This document shows positions 6,603-14,022 of a DNA stretch of 19,128 nt, piece by piece. A program made the translations under genes and the position numbers. The stretch comes from Casp-actino8 sp040381935 (GTDB lineage: Bacteria; Actinomycetota; Acidimicrobiia; Acidimicrobiales; Ilumatobacteraceae), in the NCBI GenBank assembly GCA_040381935.1, contig JBEIGJ010000028.1, forward strand, positions 1 through 19,128, written 5' to 3'. A model generated the notes under the pieces. It ran no database searches, was not told the DNA's origin, and was given only the letters and a program-made list of their open reading frames with translations. Position 1 is the stretch's first letter; the number at the start of each line of letters is the position of its first letter.

Positions 6603-7019
6603 ATGTTGATGCCTCGCAAAGTCGCTCATCGTAAACATCACCGCGGTCGTACCGGCGGTTTGTCCAAGGGTGGAAACGAATTGGCCTTCGGTCAGTACGG
6701 AATCCAGGCCTTGGAGCCGTGCTGGTTGACTGCTCGGCAGATTGAAGCCGCCCGTATTGCCATGACCCGTCACATCAAGCGTGGTGGCAAGGTGTGGATC
6801 AACGTATTTCCGGATAAGCCGGTCACCAAGAAGCCAGCCGAGACCCGTATGGGTTCTGGTAAGGGCAACCCCGAATTTTGGGTAGCCGTGGTCAAGCCGG
6901 GACGGATCTTGTTCGAACTTTCTTTCCCCAACCGCGAGCAGGCCGTGGAAGCCCTCAACAAGGCCATCCAAAAACTGCCGATCAAAGCTCGTGTCATCAC
7001 CCGTGAGGAAGCGATCTGA
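6603..7019 (+). CDS. rplP: 50S ribosomal protein L16
   Basis: L16 helps position A-site tRNA on the large subunit and is a late assembly factor. The 138-residue protein opens MLMPRKVAHRKHHRGR and carries the signatures GGNELAFGQYGIQALEPCWLTARQIEAAR and RMGSGKGNPEFWVAVVKPG. The first ATG (6603) is chosen because family members usually begin ML-P; a second ATG two codons later is possible. It lies 6 nt after rpsC and 1 nt before rpmC. Confidence 0.98.
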   Translation: MLMPRKVAHRKHHRGRTGGLSKGGNELAFGQYGIQALEPCWLTARQIEAARIAMTRHIKRGGKVWINVFPDKPVTKKPAETRMGSGKGNPEFWVAVVKPGRILFELSFPNREQAVEALNKAIQKLPIKARVITREEAI

Positions 7020-7020
7020 T

Positions 7021-7248
7021 ATGGCTACCAAAGCAAGTAAGGACCGCACTGAGCTTCGGGATCTCGATCTGGGATCACTCGTGGAGCAATTGAGGAACGC
7101 CAAACAAGAGGCGTTGAACCTCCGTTTCCGTAGCGCAACAGGTCAGTTGGATAACCACAGCGAGTTGCGCGCCGTCCGCCGTCGCATTGCCCGCATCAAC
7201 ACCCTTATCCGTCAGCGTGAAATCGCAGCGGCTGAGGCCGGAGAGTGA
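7021..7248 (+). CDS. rpmC: 50S ribosomal protein L29
   Basis: L29 is a small two-helix protein beside L23 at the tunnel exit. The frame is open further upstream, but ATG 7021 sits one base after the rplP stop and gives 75 residues starting MATKASKDRTELRDLD. The family core is clear in LVEQLRNAKQEALNLRFRSATGQLDNHSELRAVRRRIARINTLI, a helical pair with heptad-like Leu spacing. A short alanine- and glutamate-rich end follows. The TGA stop lies 5 nt before the rpsQ ATG. Confidence 0.97.
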   Translation: MATKASKDRTELRDLDLGSLVEQLRNAKQEALNLRFRSATGQLDNHSELRAVRRRIARINTLIRQREIAAAEAGE

Positions 7249-7253
7249 ATCAC

Positions 7254-7529
7254 ATGTCTGAAGTAGCACAGTCCGAGCAGCGAGCACCACGCAAGGTGCG
7301 CGAGGGAATCGTGTCCTCCAACAAGATGGACCGAACCGTCGTGATCGAAGTGATCGAGCGAGTCCGCCATCCCAAGTACAACAAGTTCGTGATGCGTACC
7401 AAGAAGTTGTACGCCCACGATGAGGCCAACGATGCCAATGTCGGCGATCGCGTCCGAGTCATGGAAACACGCCCGTTGTCCAAGACGAAGCGTTGGCGAG
7501 TCGTCGAGATTCTCGAGCGAGCCAAGTGA
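7254..7529 (+). CDS. rpsQ: 30S ribosomal protein S17
   Basis: S17 is an OB-fold protein that binds the 5' domain of 16S rRNA early in assembly. With ATG 7254 the product is 91 residues; a GTG three codons upstream (7245) overlaps the rpmC stop, but GGAGAG lies 8 nt before the ATG and favours it. Family motifs are REGIVSSNKMDRTVVIEVIERVRHPKYNKFV and VGDRVRVMETRPLSKTKRWRVVEIL. A short N-terminal extension (SEVAQSEQRAPRK) precedes the OB fold. It is the last gene of the S10-type block. Confidence 0.97.
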   Translation: MSEVAQSEQRAPRKVREGIVSSNKMDRTVVIEVIERVRHPKYNKFVMRTKKLYAHDEANDANVGDRVRVMETRPLSKTKRWRVVEILERAK

Positions 7530-7557
7530 GCCACGAGAGAGCGACAGAGGAACAACG

Positions 7558-7926
7558 ATGATTCAACAAGAAAGCCGTCTCCGGGTAGCCGATAACAGTG
7601 GCGCCAAGGAGGTTCTCGTGATCAAGGTGCTCGGTGGTACTCGCCGCCGTTACGCCTCGATCGGCGACATTTTCGTGGCCACAGTCAAAGACGCCATCCC
7701 AGGTGCTGGCGTGAAGAAGGGCGATGTCGTGAAGTGCGTCGTCGTCCGCGTGAAAAAGGAAAAGCGTCGTCCCGACGGGAGCTATATCCGTTTCGATGAA
7801 AACGCAGCCGTGATCATCAAAGACGATATGACCCCGCGCGGAACACGAATTTTTGGACCAGTTGGTCGCGAATTGCGCGACAAGAAGTTCATGCGAATCG
7901 TCTCGCTGGCGCCGGAGGTGCTGTGA
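7558..7926 (+). CDS. rplN: 50S ribosomal protein L14
   Basis: L14 contacts L19 and the small subunit at an intersubunit bridge and is the docking site of the silencing factor RsfS. Using ATG 7558 (after ACAGAGGAACAACG) gives 122 residues, the exact usual size, starting MIQQESRLRVADNSGAKE; longer in-frame starts overlap rpsQ and have no homology. Further signatures are VKKGDVVKCVVVRVKKEKRRPDGSYIRFDENAAV and GTRIFGPVGRELR. It starts the spc-type block 28 nt after rpsQ, with no promoter or terminator seen between them. Confidence 0.98.
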   Translation: MIQQESRLRVADNSGAKEVLVIKVLGGTRRRYASIGDIFVATVKDAIPGAGVKKGDVVKCVVVRVKKEKRRPDGSYIRFDENAAVIIKDDMTPRGTRIFGPVGRELRDKKFMRIVSLAPEVL

Positions 7927-7927
7927 C

Positions 7928-8230
7928 ATGAAGATCAAAAAGGGAGACACCGTTCAGGTGTTAGCAGGCAAGGACAAAGGCAAGCAGGGAACTGTTTCTC
8001 GTGTCATGCCCAAGGACAACAAGGTCATCGTTGACGGCGTCAATGTCGTGAAGAAGCACCAAAAGGCCAGTGGAACCAACAAGCAGGGCGGGATCATCGA
8101 TCGCGACATGCCGTTGGATGCCTCGAACGTGATGCTGGTTCACAAGGGCAAGCCAACTCGAGTGGGCTACAAGGTCCTCGACAATGGCAAGAAAGTACGG
8201 GTCGCGAAGTCGACTGGTGAGGAAGTCTGA
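7928..8230 (+). CDS. rplX: 50S ribosomal protein L24
   Basis: L24 initiates 50S assembly by binding the 5' end of 23S rRNA. ATG 7928, one base after the rplN stop, gives 100 residues starting MKIKKGDTVQVLAGKDKGKQG, a textbook KOW motif at residues 2-30. This is followed by the conserved VIVDGVNVVKKHQK and DRDMPLDASNVML. The stop TGA overlaps the rplE ATG by one base. Upstream in-frame starts would overlap rplN and are not supported by homology. Confidence 0.97.
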   Translation: MKIKKGDTVQVLAGKDKGKQGTVSRVMPKDNKVIVDGVNVVKKHQKASGTNKQGGIIDRDMPLDASNVMLVHKGKPTRVGYKVLDNGKKVRVAKSTGEEV

Positions 8231-8856
8231 TGACAACTGCAACGATGCCCCGCCTCAAGGCTCGGTACAACGCCGAGATACGTGAGGCTCTCAAGACTCA
8301 ACTGAATTTGGCCAACGTCATGGAAGTACCGCGATTGGAAAAGATCGTGGTCAACATGGGCGTCGGCCGGGCAACTCAGCAGCCATCGCTGCTCGAGGGT
8401 GCAGTGGCCGACCTGACCAGAATCAGCGGTCAGAAGCCCAAGATCACCAAAGCCCGTGATTCGATCGCCAACTTCAAGTTGCGCGAGGAACAAGCCATTG
8501 GATGCATGGTTACCTTGCGTGGTGACCGGATGTGGGAGTTCTTGGACCGCTTGGTGGCCGTTGCCATCCCTCGTATCCGCGACTTCCGCGGTCTACCAGC
8601 CCACTCGTGGGACGGCCGGGGTAACTACACGTTCGGTCTCGCTGACCAGACGGTGTTCCCGGAAATTGATTACGACAAGATCGACGCTCCACGAGGTATG
8701 GACATCACCATCGTGACCACGGCTCGTAATAATGCCGAAGGTCGAGCGCTTCTCGATGCTTTTGGTTTTCCCTTCAAGCGGGGCGCCGATGCCGTTGCAC
8801 CCCCGAAGAAGAAGCCCACCCAACGAGGCCCGCAGTTCGCTGCGAAGAAGAAGTGA
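8230..8856 (+). CDS. rplE: 50S ribosomal protein L5
   Basis: L5 joins L18 and 5S rRNA in the central protuberance. The 208-residue protein contains the family signatures LEKIVVNMGVG, SIANFKLREEQAIGCMVTLRGDRMWEFLDRLVAVAIPRIRDFRG and the C-terminal MDITIVTTA. It has a basic tail (PPKKKPTQRGPQFAAKKK, final 18 residues) beyond the usual end near FGFPFK. E. coli L5 is 179 residues, so the tail accounts for most of the difference. The start overlaps the rplX stop (TGATG). Confidence 0.98.
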   Translation: MTTATMPRLKARYNAEIREALKTQLNLANVMEVPRLEKIVVNMGVGRATQQPSLLEGAVADLTRISGQKPKITKARDSIANFKLREEQAIGCMVTLRGDRMWEFLDRLVAVAIPRIRDFRGLPAHSWDGRGNYTFGLADQTVFPEIDYDKIDAPRGMDITIVTTARNNAEGRALLDAFGFPFKRGADAVAPPKKKPTQRGPQFAAKKK

Positions 8857-8873
8857 ACGGAAAGAGCTGAATC

Positions 8874-9059
8874 ATGGCTAAGAAATCTCTGATCAATAAG
8901 GCAGCCGCCAAGCCGAAGTTCAAGGTTCGCGGTTACACCCGATGCCGCAAGTGCGGTCGAGCCCGTTCCGTCTATCGCAAATTCGGTCTCTGCCGAGTGT
9001 GCTTGCGCGATATGGCCCACGCCGGCGAAATCCCCGGCCTAACGAAGTCGAGTTGGTGA
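8874..9059 (+). CDS. rpsZ: 30S ribosomal protein S14, zinc-binding type
   Basis: S14 is a late-assembling head protein near S3 and S10. This 61-residue form is the short zinc-ribbon type, with two CxxC pairs at Cys24/Cys27 and Cys40/Cys43. The conserved C-terminus is GLCRVCLRDMAHAGEIPGLTKSSW. Zinc-dependent S14 in the spc cluster is usual in Gram-positive bacteria and actinobacteria. Many relatives also keep a zinc-free paralogue elsewhere; none is in this window. GGAAAGAGC lies upstream of the start. Confidence 0.98.
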   Translation: MAKKSLINKAAAKPKFKVRGYTRCRKCGRARSVYRKFGLCRVCLRDMAHAGEIPGLTKSSW

Positions 9060-9066
9060 GGCGCTC

Positions 9067-9468
9067 ATGTTGACTGATCCCATTGCAGATATGTTGACCC
9101 GCATCCGCAACGCCAATACGGCGATGCACGATGAGGTGAAGATGCCCTCCTCGAAGCAGAAGGTGGCCCTGGCCAGGATTCTGGAACAAGAGGGTTACAT
9201 CTCCGGATTCAGCGTCGGGCCGAATACCAAAGGTCCCGGTGAGATCCTCCTCATTCAGATGAAGTACTCCGCTGAGCGTCGACGCACCATCGCCGGTATC
9301 AAGCGCATCTCCACCCCGGGGCTGCGTGTGTATCGCAAATCAGACACCGTGCCCCGAGTTCTCGGCGGTCTTGGTGTTGCTGTCCTGTCCACCAGTCAAG
9401 GACTGATGACCGACCGCGAAGCGCGCAAGCGCAAAGTCGGCGGCGAAGTCCTGTGTTACGTGTGGTGA
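9067..9468 (+). CDS. rpsH: 30S ribosomal protein S8
   Basis: S8 binds the central domain of 16S rRNA; in E. coli it also represses the spc operon by binding the L5 mRNA. The 133-residue protein opens MLTDPIADMLTRIRNAN, the standard start. The C-terminal signature is GGLGVAVLSTSQGLMTDREARKRKVGGEVLCYVW. It follows rpsZ by 7 nt with GTGAGGCG upstream. No obvious S8-like target structure was identified, though none was computed. Confidence 0.98.
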   Translation: MLTDPIADMLTRIRNANTAMHDEVKMPSSKQKVALARILEQEGYISGFSVGPNTKGPGEILLIQMKYSAERRRTIAGIKRISTPGLRVYRKSDTVPRVLGGLGVAVLSTSQGLMTDREARKRKVGGEVLCYVW

Positions 9469-9482
9469 AGTGAGGGATCGAC

Positions 9483-10025
9483 ATGTCACGTATCGGTAAA
9501 GCACCTATCAAGGTTCCTGCGGGAGTCGATATCAATATCAGCGGTAGCGCGGTGAACGTCATAGGTCCCATGGGCACACTCACCCGCGAACTCGTGGGGG
9601 GAATTTCCCTGCGTCGCGACGAGGGTGAACTTTTGGTCGAGCGTCCCGACGACAATCGTGAGTCACGCAGCCTGCACGGTCTGAGTCGGGCGTTGGTGAA
9701 CAACATGGTGGTTGGCGTCACCGAAGGTTTTGCCAAGGAATTGGAAATCGTCGGCGTTGGATACCGGGCTGAGCTCAAGGGTCCTTCGGCCTTGCGACTC
9801 AACCTTGGTTTTTCACACCCGGTTGATTTCCAAGCCCCCGATGGAGTGACCTTCGAAGTTCCGGTCCAGACAAAAATCATCGTCAGGGGAATCGACAAAG
9901 AAGCGGTCGGACAAGTGGCGGCCAATATCCGTTCCATTCGTAAGCCAGAGCCCTACAAGGGCAAAGGGGTTCGCTATCTCGATGAGCGCATTCTGCGCAA
10001 GGCGGGCAAGGCGGGCAAGAAGTGA
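9483..10025 (+). CDS. rplF: 50S ribosomal protein L6
   Basis: L6 lies near the factor-binding centre of the large subunit. The 180-residue protein starts MSRIGKAPIKVPAGVD and contains the two L6 repeats, with the second-domain signature PEPYKGKGVRYLDERILRKAGKAGKK at the C-terminus. The middle region ELEIVGVGYRAELKG is also canonical. The last codons include a direct repeat of GCGGGCAAG encoding AGKAGK, probably slippage within a tolerant tail. The gap to rplR is 19 nt with TTAGGGAGAAG as the ribosome-binding site. Confidence 0.98.
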   Translation: MSRIGKAPIKVPAGVDINISGSAVNVIGPMGTLTRELVGGISLRRDEGELLVERPDDNRESRSLHGLSRALVNNMVVGVTEGFAKELEIVGVGYRAELKGPSALRLNLGFSHPVDFQAPDGVTFEVPVQTKIIVRGIDKEAVGQVAANIRSIRKPEPYKGKGVRYLDERILRKAGKAGKK

Positions 10026-10044
10026 TGTCCGTTAGGGAGAAGTC

Positions 10045-10410
10045 ATGAGCAAGATCAGTAAAGAGCGTCGTGAGAGCCGGCTTCGTCGGCACAATCGCGT
10101 GCGCAAAAAGATTCACGGAACCGCCCAACGGCCTCGTTTGTCGCTGTACCGTTCGAACAAGCACGTGATGATCCAGGTCATCGACGATGATCTGGGCCAG
10201 ACCATTGTCTCGGTTTCTTCCAATGAGCCGAGTCTGCGTGCCGCTGGCGGTGCCACGGTCACTGCGGCAACGGCGTTGGGCAAAACTATTGCCGAGCGCG
10301 CCAAAGCCGCTGGCGTGACCAAAGTCGTTTTCGATCGTGGTGGGTACCTCTATCACGGTCGTGTTGCCGCCGTTGCTGAAGCAGCGCGTGAAGCTGGTTT
10401 GGAGTTCTGA
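10045..10410 (+). CDS. rplR: 50S ribosomal protein L18
   Basis: L18 binds 5S rRNA together with L5. The 121-residue product shows the basic N-terminus (KERRESRLRRHNRVRKKIHG) and then RPRLSLYRSNKHVMIQVIDDD. The C-terminus is the conserved VVFDRGGYLYHGRVAAVAEAAREAGLEF. Its TGA shares one base with the rpsE ATG, which suggests translational coupling. A good GGGAGAAG precedes the start. Confidence 0.98.
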   Translation: MSKISKERRESRLRRHNRVRKKIHGTAQRPRLSLYRSNKHVMIQVIDDDLGQTIVSVSSNEPSLRAAGGATVTAATALGKTIAERAKAAGVTKVVFDRGGYLYHGRVAAVAEAAREAGLEF

Positions 10411-11015
10411 TGACCAACAATCCGAATACTTCTCACACCCGACAAGGTGATCGCCAAGGTCCGGGAGCCGGACCCGATGGTGGTCGCGAGTCGCGCGTGA
10501 TTCATATCAATCGTGTCGCCAAGGTGGTCAAGGGCGGACGTCGTTTCTCTTTCACCGCTTTGGTAGTGGTCGGTGATGGCAACGGTCGAGTTGGCCTGGG
10601 ATATGGCAAGGCGAAGGAAGTTCCCTTGGCAATTCAAAAGGGGACCGAAGACGCCAAGCGCAACATGTTCTCGGTGCCTCTCGCTGGTGGCACGATCACT
10701 CACCCAGTCATCGGTGTTCTCGGTGCTGGTCGGGTCATGTTGAAGCCGGCTGCTCCCGGTACCGGTGTCATCGCTGGAGGTGCGGCCCGCATCATTCTCG
10801 AAGAAGCCGGTATCCATGACGTTTTGGCCAAGTCGTTGGGCTCGTCTAATGCCATCAACGTGGCGCGGGCCACGATCAATGGCTTGAAGTCCTTGCAGCG
10901 TCCCGATGAAGTCGCCGCTCGCCGAGGAATTCCCGCCGACAGTTTTGTACCCAAGGGTCTGTTGAAGGCTTATAACGAGAGCAAGCGCTCGGTGTCATCA
11001 GGAGAAGCCCACTGA
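10410..11015 (+). CDS. rpsE: 30S ribosomal protein S5
   Basis: S5 acts in mRNA helicase function and decoding fidelity with S3 and S4. The 201-residue protein has a low-complexity N-terminal extension of about 28 residues, rich in Asn, Gly and Gln. The double-stranded-RNA-binding-like domain follows (VIHINRVAKVVKGGRRFSFTALVVVGDGNGRVGLGYGKAKEV). The C-terminal domain contains GTGVIAGGAARIILEEAGIHDVLAKSLGSSNAINVARAT. The first ATG is used because it overlaps the rplR stop; the extension would be lost with a later start, but none has a better signal. Confidence 0.98.
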   Translation: MTNNPNTSHTRQGDRQGPGAGPDGGRESRVIHINRVAKVVKGGRRFSFTALVVVGDGNGRVGLGYGKAKEVPLAIQKGTEDAKRNMFSVPLAGGTITHPVIGVLGAGRVMLKPAAPGTGVIAGGAARIILEEAGIHDVLAKSLGSSNAINVARATINGLKSLQRPDEVAARRGIPADSFVPKGLLKAYNESKRSVSSGEAH

Positions 11016-11017
11016 TC

Positions 11018-11239
11018 ATGGCAACGAAAAAAGCAACTGCCGAGGCCTCATTGAAGGTCACCCAGATCAAGTCAAGCGCTCATGCCAAGCCCAAGAGCCG
11101 TGGCACATTGCGCGCCTTGGGACTGGGTCGCATCGGCAAGAGCAACGTCCTGCCCGATCGACCGGAGATTCGGGGCATGATTGCCCGAGTTCCGCACTTG
11201 ATCGAGGTCACCACCACGACTGAGTCGAAGGAGAACTGA
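11018..11239 (+). CDS. rpmD: 50S ribosomal protein L30
   Basis: L30 is a small large-subunit protein missing in some bacterial lineages but present here. At 73 residues it shows the core LKVTQIKSSAHAKPKSRGTLRALGLGRIGKSNVLPDRPEIRGMIARVPHLIEV, with short Ala/Thr-rich ends. The start lies 2 nt after the rpsE stop, behind AGGAGAAG, which is a strong ribosome-binding site. It is followed 2 nt later by rplO. Confidence 0.97.
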   Translation: MATKKATAEASLKVTQIKSSAHAKPKSRGTLRALGLGRIGKSNVLPDRPEIRGMIARVPHLIEVTTTTESKEN

Positions 11240-11241
11240 TC

Positions 11242-11733
11242 ATGCGCGTCGATGAATTAGCACCGGCACCCGGGTCGAGCCGTCCCCGCCGGCGAGTGGG
11301 TCGCGGTATCGCCGGCAAGGGCGGTAAGACCGCCGGCCGTGGTACCAAAGGTCAGCGCTCGCGTGGGCGGGGCAAGGTGGCTCGCGGTTTCGAAGGTGGC
11401 CAGATGCCCCTCAAGCAGCGAGTCCCCAAACTCAAAGGCTTCAACAACCCATTCCGGATCGAATATCAGGCCATCAACTTGGACACGTTGTCGGAGTTGG
11501 ATGAAGCAGTGATCAATCCCGAGATCCTGTTAAAGCGAGGCGTCTTGCACAAGGGCGCTTTCGTCAAGGTTTTGGCTCGGGGAGAAATCACTCGCAAGGT
11601 CGATGTGTCAGCCCATGGTGTCTCCAAGTCCGCCCAAGCGGCCATTGAAGCCGCCGGCGGTTCGGTCACCATCATCCCCTTGCCGTACAAGGTTCGTCCG
11701 GCGGCCAAGGGCAACCAATTCACCAACCGTTGA
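11242..11733 (+). CDS. rplO: 50S ribosomal protein L15
   Basis: L15 is a late-assembly large-subunit protein. The 163-residue product opens MRVDELAPAPGSSRPRRRVGRGIAGKGGKTAGRGTKGQRSRG, the glycine- and arginine-rich extension typical of L15. It then has the signature GFEGGQMPLKQRVPKLKGF and a C-terminal SQAA-like fold. Upstream AAGGAG lies close before the ATG. The 43-nt gap to secY holds no terminator that I can see. Confidence 0.98.
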   Translation: MRVDELAPAPGSSRPRRRVGRGIAGKGGKTAGRGTKGQRSRGRGKVARGFEGGQMPLKQRVPKLKGFNNPFRIEYQAINLDTLSELDEAVINPEILLKRGVLHKGAFVKVLARGEITRKVDVSAHGVSKSAQAAIEAAGGSVTIIPLPYKVRPAAKGNQFTNR

Positions 11734-11776
11734 TTTCGGGCCGCGCCCGGGCGTCACTGAAAACTGAGGAGTAGAC

Positions 11777-13099
11777 GTGCTGTCGAACCTGAAGAACATC
11801 TTCAAGGTGCCGGACCTGCGGGGCAAGATCCTGTTCACGGTGATGATGGTGCTGCTTTATCGTTTGGGTGCCCATATCCGTGTTCCGGGTATCGATGACC
11901 AGGCGGTGCGGCAATTGCGCGAGTCTGCTCGTGAACAGGGGGCGCTGGGTTTCTTGAACCTGTTCTCTGGTGGTGCGTTTTCTTCGTTTGCCATCTTTGC
12001 CTTGGGCATCATGCCGTACATCACCTCCAGCATCATCATGCAGGTACTGACCGTGGTGATCCCGAAACTGGAACAGTGGCAACAAGAAGGTGCCACCGGC
12101 CAGCGCAAGATCACTCAGTGGACTCGTTATGTGGCCATTGCTATTGCCACTTTGCAGGCTGCTGGTTTGACTTTCATCTTCGGTCAGGGTCGCGGCTCGG
12201 CCTTCTTCACGGCCTCGGCAACTGCTCCCGACATCGTGCTCCTCCCCGATGGCATGTGGCCGCGCGGTCTGTTGGTCATCTTGTCATTGGTTGCCGGAAC
12301 GGCGCTGCTGATGTGGATGGGTGAGATCATCAGTCAGCGCGGCATCGGTAACGGTATGAGCATTTTGATCTTTGCTTCGATCGTCAGCTCACTGCCCTTC
12401 AGCTACTACTCGATTCTGCAGAGCAAGAAGTGGGTGGTGTTCGGCGTCTTGGTGACGATTTCCATCGGCATTCTCTTTGCGGTGGTTCGCGTCGAACTTG
12501 GCCAGCGTCGTATTCCGGTTCAATTTGCCAAGCGCGTTGTGGGACGGCGAATGTTCGGTGGTCAAAGCACGTACATTCCACTCAAGGTGAATCAGGCCGG
12601 CGTGGTGCCGATCATCTTTGCTAGTTCGGTGATGCTCTTGCCGGTCTTGGTCACCAATGTCATCGGTAGTGATTCGGGTTGGCGCCGTACGGTGACGACC
12701 TGGGTGGACCGCAACCTTGTTTCTTCACAGGGTCTGCTGTACATCGTTTTGTTTGCCCTGATGATCATCGCCTTTGCGTACTTCTACAACTCAATTGCTT
12801 TTGATCCGGTGCGTCAAGCGGATCAGATTCGTCGTCAAGGTGGATTCATTCCCGGTATTCGTCCCGGTCCTCAGACCGAGAGTTATCTGGCCAAAGTCGT
12901 GAACCGCATCACTTTGCCGGGTGCTCTGTTCGTGGCTTTCATTGCGATTTTGCCCTACATCGTGCTCTGGATCGGTGATGTGCAGTCCTTCCCATTTGCC
13001 GGAACGACCGTGCTCATCGCCGTTGGCGTGGCCCTTGAACTCATGCGCCAGGTCGACAGTCAGTTGATGTTGCGTAATTACGAAGGATTCCTCAAGTGA
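11777..13099 (+). CDS. secY: protein translocase subunit SecY
   Basis: SecY is the pore-forming subunit of the SecYEG channel in the cytoplasmic membrane. The 440-residue protein has about ten hydrophobic segments. The plug and second-helix block FSGGAFSSFAIFALGIMPYITSS lies at 63-85. Other signatures are GNGMSILIF, the cytosolic loop QRRIPVQFAKRVVGRRM, KVNQAGVVPIIFASS and DQIRRQGGFIPGIRPG. The start is GTG (11777), supported by GAGGA about 8 nt upstream; translation begins fMet-LSNLKNIFKVPDLR, where the family aligns. In this position, between rplO and adk, secY is part of the spc operon. Confidence 0.98.
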   Translation: MLSNLKNIFKVPDLRGKILFTVMMVLLYRLGAHIRVPGIDDQAVRQLRESAREQGALGFLNLFSGGAFSSFAIFALGIMPYITSSIIMQVLTVVIPKLEQWQQEGATGQRKITQWTRYVAIAIATLQAAGLTFIFGQGRGSAFFTASATAPDIVLLPDGMWPRGLLVILSLVAGTALLMWMGEIISQRGIGNGMSILIFASIVSSLPFSYYSILQSKKWVVFGVLVTISIGILFAVVRVELGQRRIPVQFAKRVVGRRMFGGQSTYIPLKVNQAGVVPIIFASSVMLLPVLVTNVIGSDSGWRRTVTTWVDRNLVSSQGLLYIVLFALMIIAFAYFYNSIAFDPVRQADQIRRQGGFIPGIRPGPQTESYLAKVVNRITLPGALFVAFIAILPYIVLWIGDVQSFPFAGTTVLIAVGVALELMRQVDSQLMLRNYEGFLK

Positions 13100-13137
13100 C
13101 GCCAACCGGGCGTCGGTGGCTTCACCGGAAGTAATTC

Positions 13138-13803
13138 ATGACCTCAGGCGTTCGACTGATCATCATGGGTCGCCAGGGCGCTGGGAAGGGCACGCAGTGC
13201 CAGCGCATTTCGCGGCACTTCGTGGTACCCCATATCTCCACGGGGGATATTTTGCGCGCCGCAGTACGTGAAGGGTCCGAGCTCGGTCGAACGGCCAAAC
13301 AGATCATCGAATCGGGTGGACTGGTGGGCGATGAGATCATGATCGAGATCATTCGTCAGCGACTCGATCAGGATGATGCTCGTACCCGCGGATACATCTT
13401 GGATGGCTTCCCGCGTACGGTTACTCAGGCCGAGGCTTTGGACCGCATCGCGGGAGACCGTCCAATTCACGCGGTTATCGATCTGGACGTGCCCAGAGAT
13501 TTGGTGGTCAGCCGCATCTCATCGCGCCGGGTCTGCCGAGATTGCGGAAATAACTACGTGGCCAGCGGTCATGAGCGCCAGCCGTGGATTTGCGATTCCT
13601 GTGGTGGCGACGTTGTGCAGCGGGATGATGACACTGCTGAGAGCGTGAGCCGGCGTTTGGATCTCTATGAATCACAGACCGCACCCCTGCGGGATTTCTA
13701 CGATCGTCAGGGTCGGCTGATCGTCATCGACGGGTCGGCCGCCCCCGATGTGGTCTTCAACAGCCTGTGTGTGGCCATCGATCGCGCTCGGACGGGCAAA
13801 TAA
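13138..13803 (+). CDS. adk: adenylate kinase with four-cysteine LID
   Basis: Adenylate kinase interconverts ATP + AMP and 2 ADP in the cytosol. The P-loop is GRQGAGKGT (11-19); the usual GPPGAGKGT is altered at the two variable positions but keeps Gly, Lys17 and Thr19. The AMP-binding region includes STGDILR (34-40) and DGFPRT (89-94). The LID carries Cys133, Cys136, Cys152 and Cys155, a structural zinc site typical of Gram-positive long-form enzymes and absent from the short mycobacterial enzyme. At 221 residues it is full length. The 38-nt gap from secY fits the same operon. The map gene normally next is missing. Confidence 0.97.
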   Translation: MTSGVRLIIMGRQGAGKGTQCQRISRHFVVPHISTGDILRAAVREGSELGRTAKQIIESGGLVGDEIMIEIIRQRLDQDDARTRGYILDGFPRTVTQAEALDRIAGDRPIHAVIDLDVPRDLVVSRISSRRVCRDCGNNYVASGHERQPWICDSCGGDVVQRDDDTAESVSRRLDLYESQTAPLRDFYDRQGRLIVIDGSAAPDVVFNSLCVAIDRARTGK

Positions 13804-13835
13804 TGGACCCTCGGAACGTGATGCTCCGTGGCCGC

Positions 13836-13849
13836 GGCTGCGTTCAGCC
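13836..13849 (+). terminator. possible weak terminator after adk
   Basis: GGCTG (13836-13840) and CAGCC (13845-13849) form a 5-bp stem around CGTT. The sequence after it is T-rich but broken (TGGTTGTCGTCCTTGTCT). It lies between the adk stop and the candidate infA promoter, so it could end the spc transcript, but the stem is short and the evidence thin. Confidence 0.2.
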
Positions 13850-13919
13850 TGGTTGTCGTCCTTGTCTGGGGTTCACCCGAAGTCAGGATCAGCAGTCAGA
13901 AGTTTCCTTGACTGGCCCA

Positions 13920-13948
13920 TTGGTGCCGGTGAAAGGCCCCGGTAGCAT
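13920..13948 (+). promoter_or_regulatory. candidate promoter of the infA-rplQ operon (TTGGTG-N17-TAGCAT)
   Basis: TTGGTG (13920-13925) and TAGCAT (13943-13948) are 17 bp apart. The -10 is preceded by CCCCGG, so this element shares CCCGGTAGC and the final T with the one before rplC (2067-2095). It sits in the 231-bp gap after adk, the right place for a separate alpha-operon promoter. The start would fall near 13955, at the base of a hairpin. A TTGACT at 13908-13913 is 29 bp from this -10 and is not its partner. Confidence 0.5.
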
Positions 13949-13954
13949 AGCCCC

Positions 13955-13970
13955 TCGGCTCTTGAGCCGA
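13955..13970 (+). promoter_or_regulatory. hairpin at the predicted 5' end of the infA leader
   Basis: TCGGCTC (13955-13961) and GAGCCGA (13964-13970) are perfect inverted repeats separated by TT. In RNA this would be a 6-bp stem with a four-base loop. It begins where transcription from the upstream candidate promoter should start, so the infA mRNA would carry a hairpin at its very 5' end. It may stabilise the mRNA or bind a regulator; no T run follows, so it is not a terminator. Confidence 0.45.
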
Positions 13971-14022
13971 TGCTGGGCGCGTCCACGTGGCTCGTCGCAG
14001 CGTATCTCTACCCATCCGCCCG

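Noticed and set aside
5844..7103. Antisense open frame of 419 codons across rpsC, rplP and rpmC
   Set aside because: It spans three conserved genes on the opposite strand and its translation shows no family features; codon bias in ribosomal genes leaves the reverse frame free of stops.
10002..10022. Direct GCGGGCAAG repeat as a mobile-element target duplication
   Set aside because: It is a short in-frame repeat encoding AGKAGK in the L6 tail, with no element between the copies.
13908..13948. TTGACT paired with TAGCAT
   Set aside because: Spacing is 29 bp; TTGGTG at 13920 gives the proper 17 bp.
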